Source of the DNA: an uncultured Angelakisella sp. | GTDB taxonomy: Bacteria > Bacillota > Clostridia > Oscillospirales > Ruminococcaceae | Reading direction: 5' to 3' | DNA: 5,461 nt | Assembly: GCA_947564495.1 (NCBI GenBank) | Contig: CANOCD010000101.1 | Span: 1 to 5,461, forward strand | Shown here: piece by piece, positions 5,106-5,461 of the stretch | Position numbering within the stretch: the stretch's first letter is position 1 | Layout: each line of letters begins with the position of its first letter | Notes under the pieces: generated by a model | The model's database searches: none | Seen by the model: only the letters and a program-made list of their open reading frames with translations | What the model was told of the DNA's origin: nothing | Translations under genes and position numbers: made by a program

Positions 5106-5461
5106 ATGAACATCGAAAAGTATCTTTCCATCACCCCGGAGATCGCCGAGGCCGTAAAGGCCGGAAAGCCGGTGGTGGCCCTGGAGTCCACCATCCTCTC
5201 CCACGGGATGCCCTACCCGGAAAACTGGGAGTTTTCCCACAAGGTGGAGGAGATCATCCGGGGGGAGGGGGCCATCCCCGCCACCACCGCCATCATCGGC
5301 GGCAAGCTGAAGATCGGCCTGACCACAGAGGAGCTGGAGCTGATGTGCAAGGACCCCACCGTGGGCAAGGTGAGCCGCCGGGACGTGGCGGTCTACCTGG
5401 CCACCGGCAAGACCGGGGCCACCACCGTGGCCACCACCATGATGCTGGCCGAGATGGCGGG
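5106..5461 (+). CDS. psuG: Pseudouridine-5'-phosphate glycosidase, N-terminal 118 residues (cut by window edge)
   Basis: PsuG cleaves the C-C glycosidic bond of pseudouridine 5'-phosphate, giving uracil and ribose 5-phosphate. The family forms a metal-dependent homotrimer of about 300 residues in the cytosol. The window ends after 118 codons. Visible family marks are VVALESTILSHGMPYPEN (23-40), GAIPATTAIIGGKLKIGL (55-72), VGKVSRRDV (86-94) and GATTVATTMMLAEMA (104-118). E27 and K88 appear to match the E. coli catalytic Glu31 and Lys93; the Schiff-base lysine lies beyond the window. AAAGGA (5091-5096) is 9 bases before the ATG, which has only a few residues ahead of the conserved region, as expected. 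It follows the kinase that supplies its substrate, most likely in the same operon. The identification is firm. The ORF is missing from simple ORF lists only because it is truncated. Confidence 0.96.
   Translation, partial: MNIEKYLSITPEIAEAVKAGKPVVALESTILSHGMPYPENWEFSHKVEEIIRGEGAIPATTAIIGGKLKIGLTTEELELMCKDPTVGKVSRRDVAVYLATGKTGATTVATTMMLAEMA

Overview
This is a GC-rich window (roughly 65% by eye). Codon third positions are almost all G or C, Shine-Dalgarno sequences are strong (AAAGGAG, AGGTGA), and intrinsic terminators carry U-tracts. Together with the protein families, this suggests a high-GC anaerobic Firmicute of the gut Oscillospiraceae type (Flavonifractor / Lawsonibacter-like). The taxon is an inference, not something read directly. 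All credible genes lie on the + strand.

Layout. (1) Bases 1-513 hold the 3' part of an unrecognised gene, interrupted by an in-frame TAG at 46-48 and closed by a strong terminator at 534-568. (2) A roughly 105-base GC-rich leader with hairpins leads into a three-gene ABC importer of the nitrate/sulfonate/taurine (NitT/TauT, SsuBCA-like) class: ATPase (675-1442, TTG start), permease (1429-2238, overlapping by 14 bases) and lipoprotein substrate-binding protein (2277-3272). A perfect hairpin straddles the permease stop codon. (3) A RidA-family enamine/imine deaminase (3370-3738) follows, with a possible promoter of its own and a terminator with A- and T-tracts at 3756-3789. (4) A separately promoted unit then begins: a pseudouridine kinase with a fused N-terminal winged HTH (3931-5052) and the start of pseudouridine-5'-phosphate glycosidase (5106 to the window edge).

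How the genes work together. PsuK phosphorylates pseudouridine, and PsuG splits the phosphate into uracil and ribose 5-phosphate, so the right-hand unit salvages or catabolises the C-nucleoside pseudouridine. RidA is a housekeeping reactive-imine scavenger whose relatives also occur near pyrimidine catabolic genes. The importer's substrate cannot be read from sequence; pyrimidine- or nucleoside-like compounds are only a guess from context.

The most interesting regulatory signal is a pair of near-identical 16-bp palindromes (TGCT-N8-AGCA) with starts 18 bp apart. They overlap the -10 element and predicted start of the psuK promoter. They are a natural candidate operator for the DNA-binding domain fused to the kinase itself. 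No RNA genes, CRISPR arrays or mobile elements were seen.
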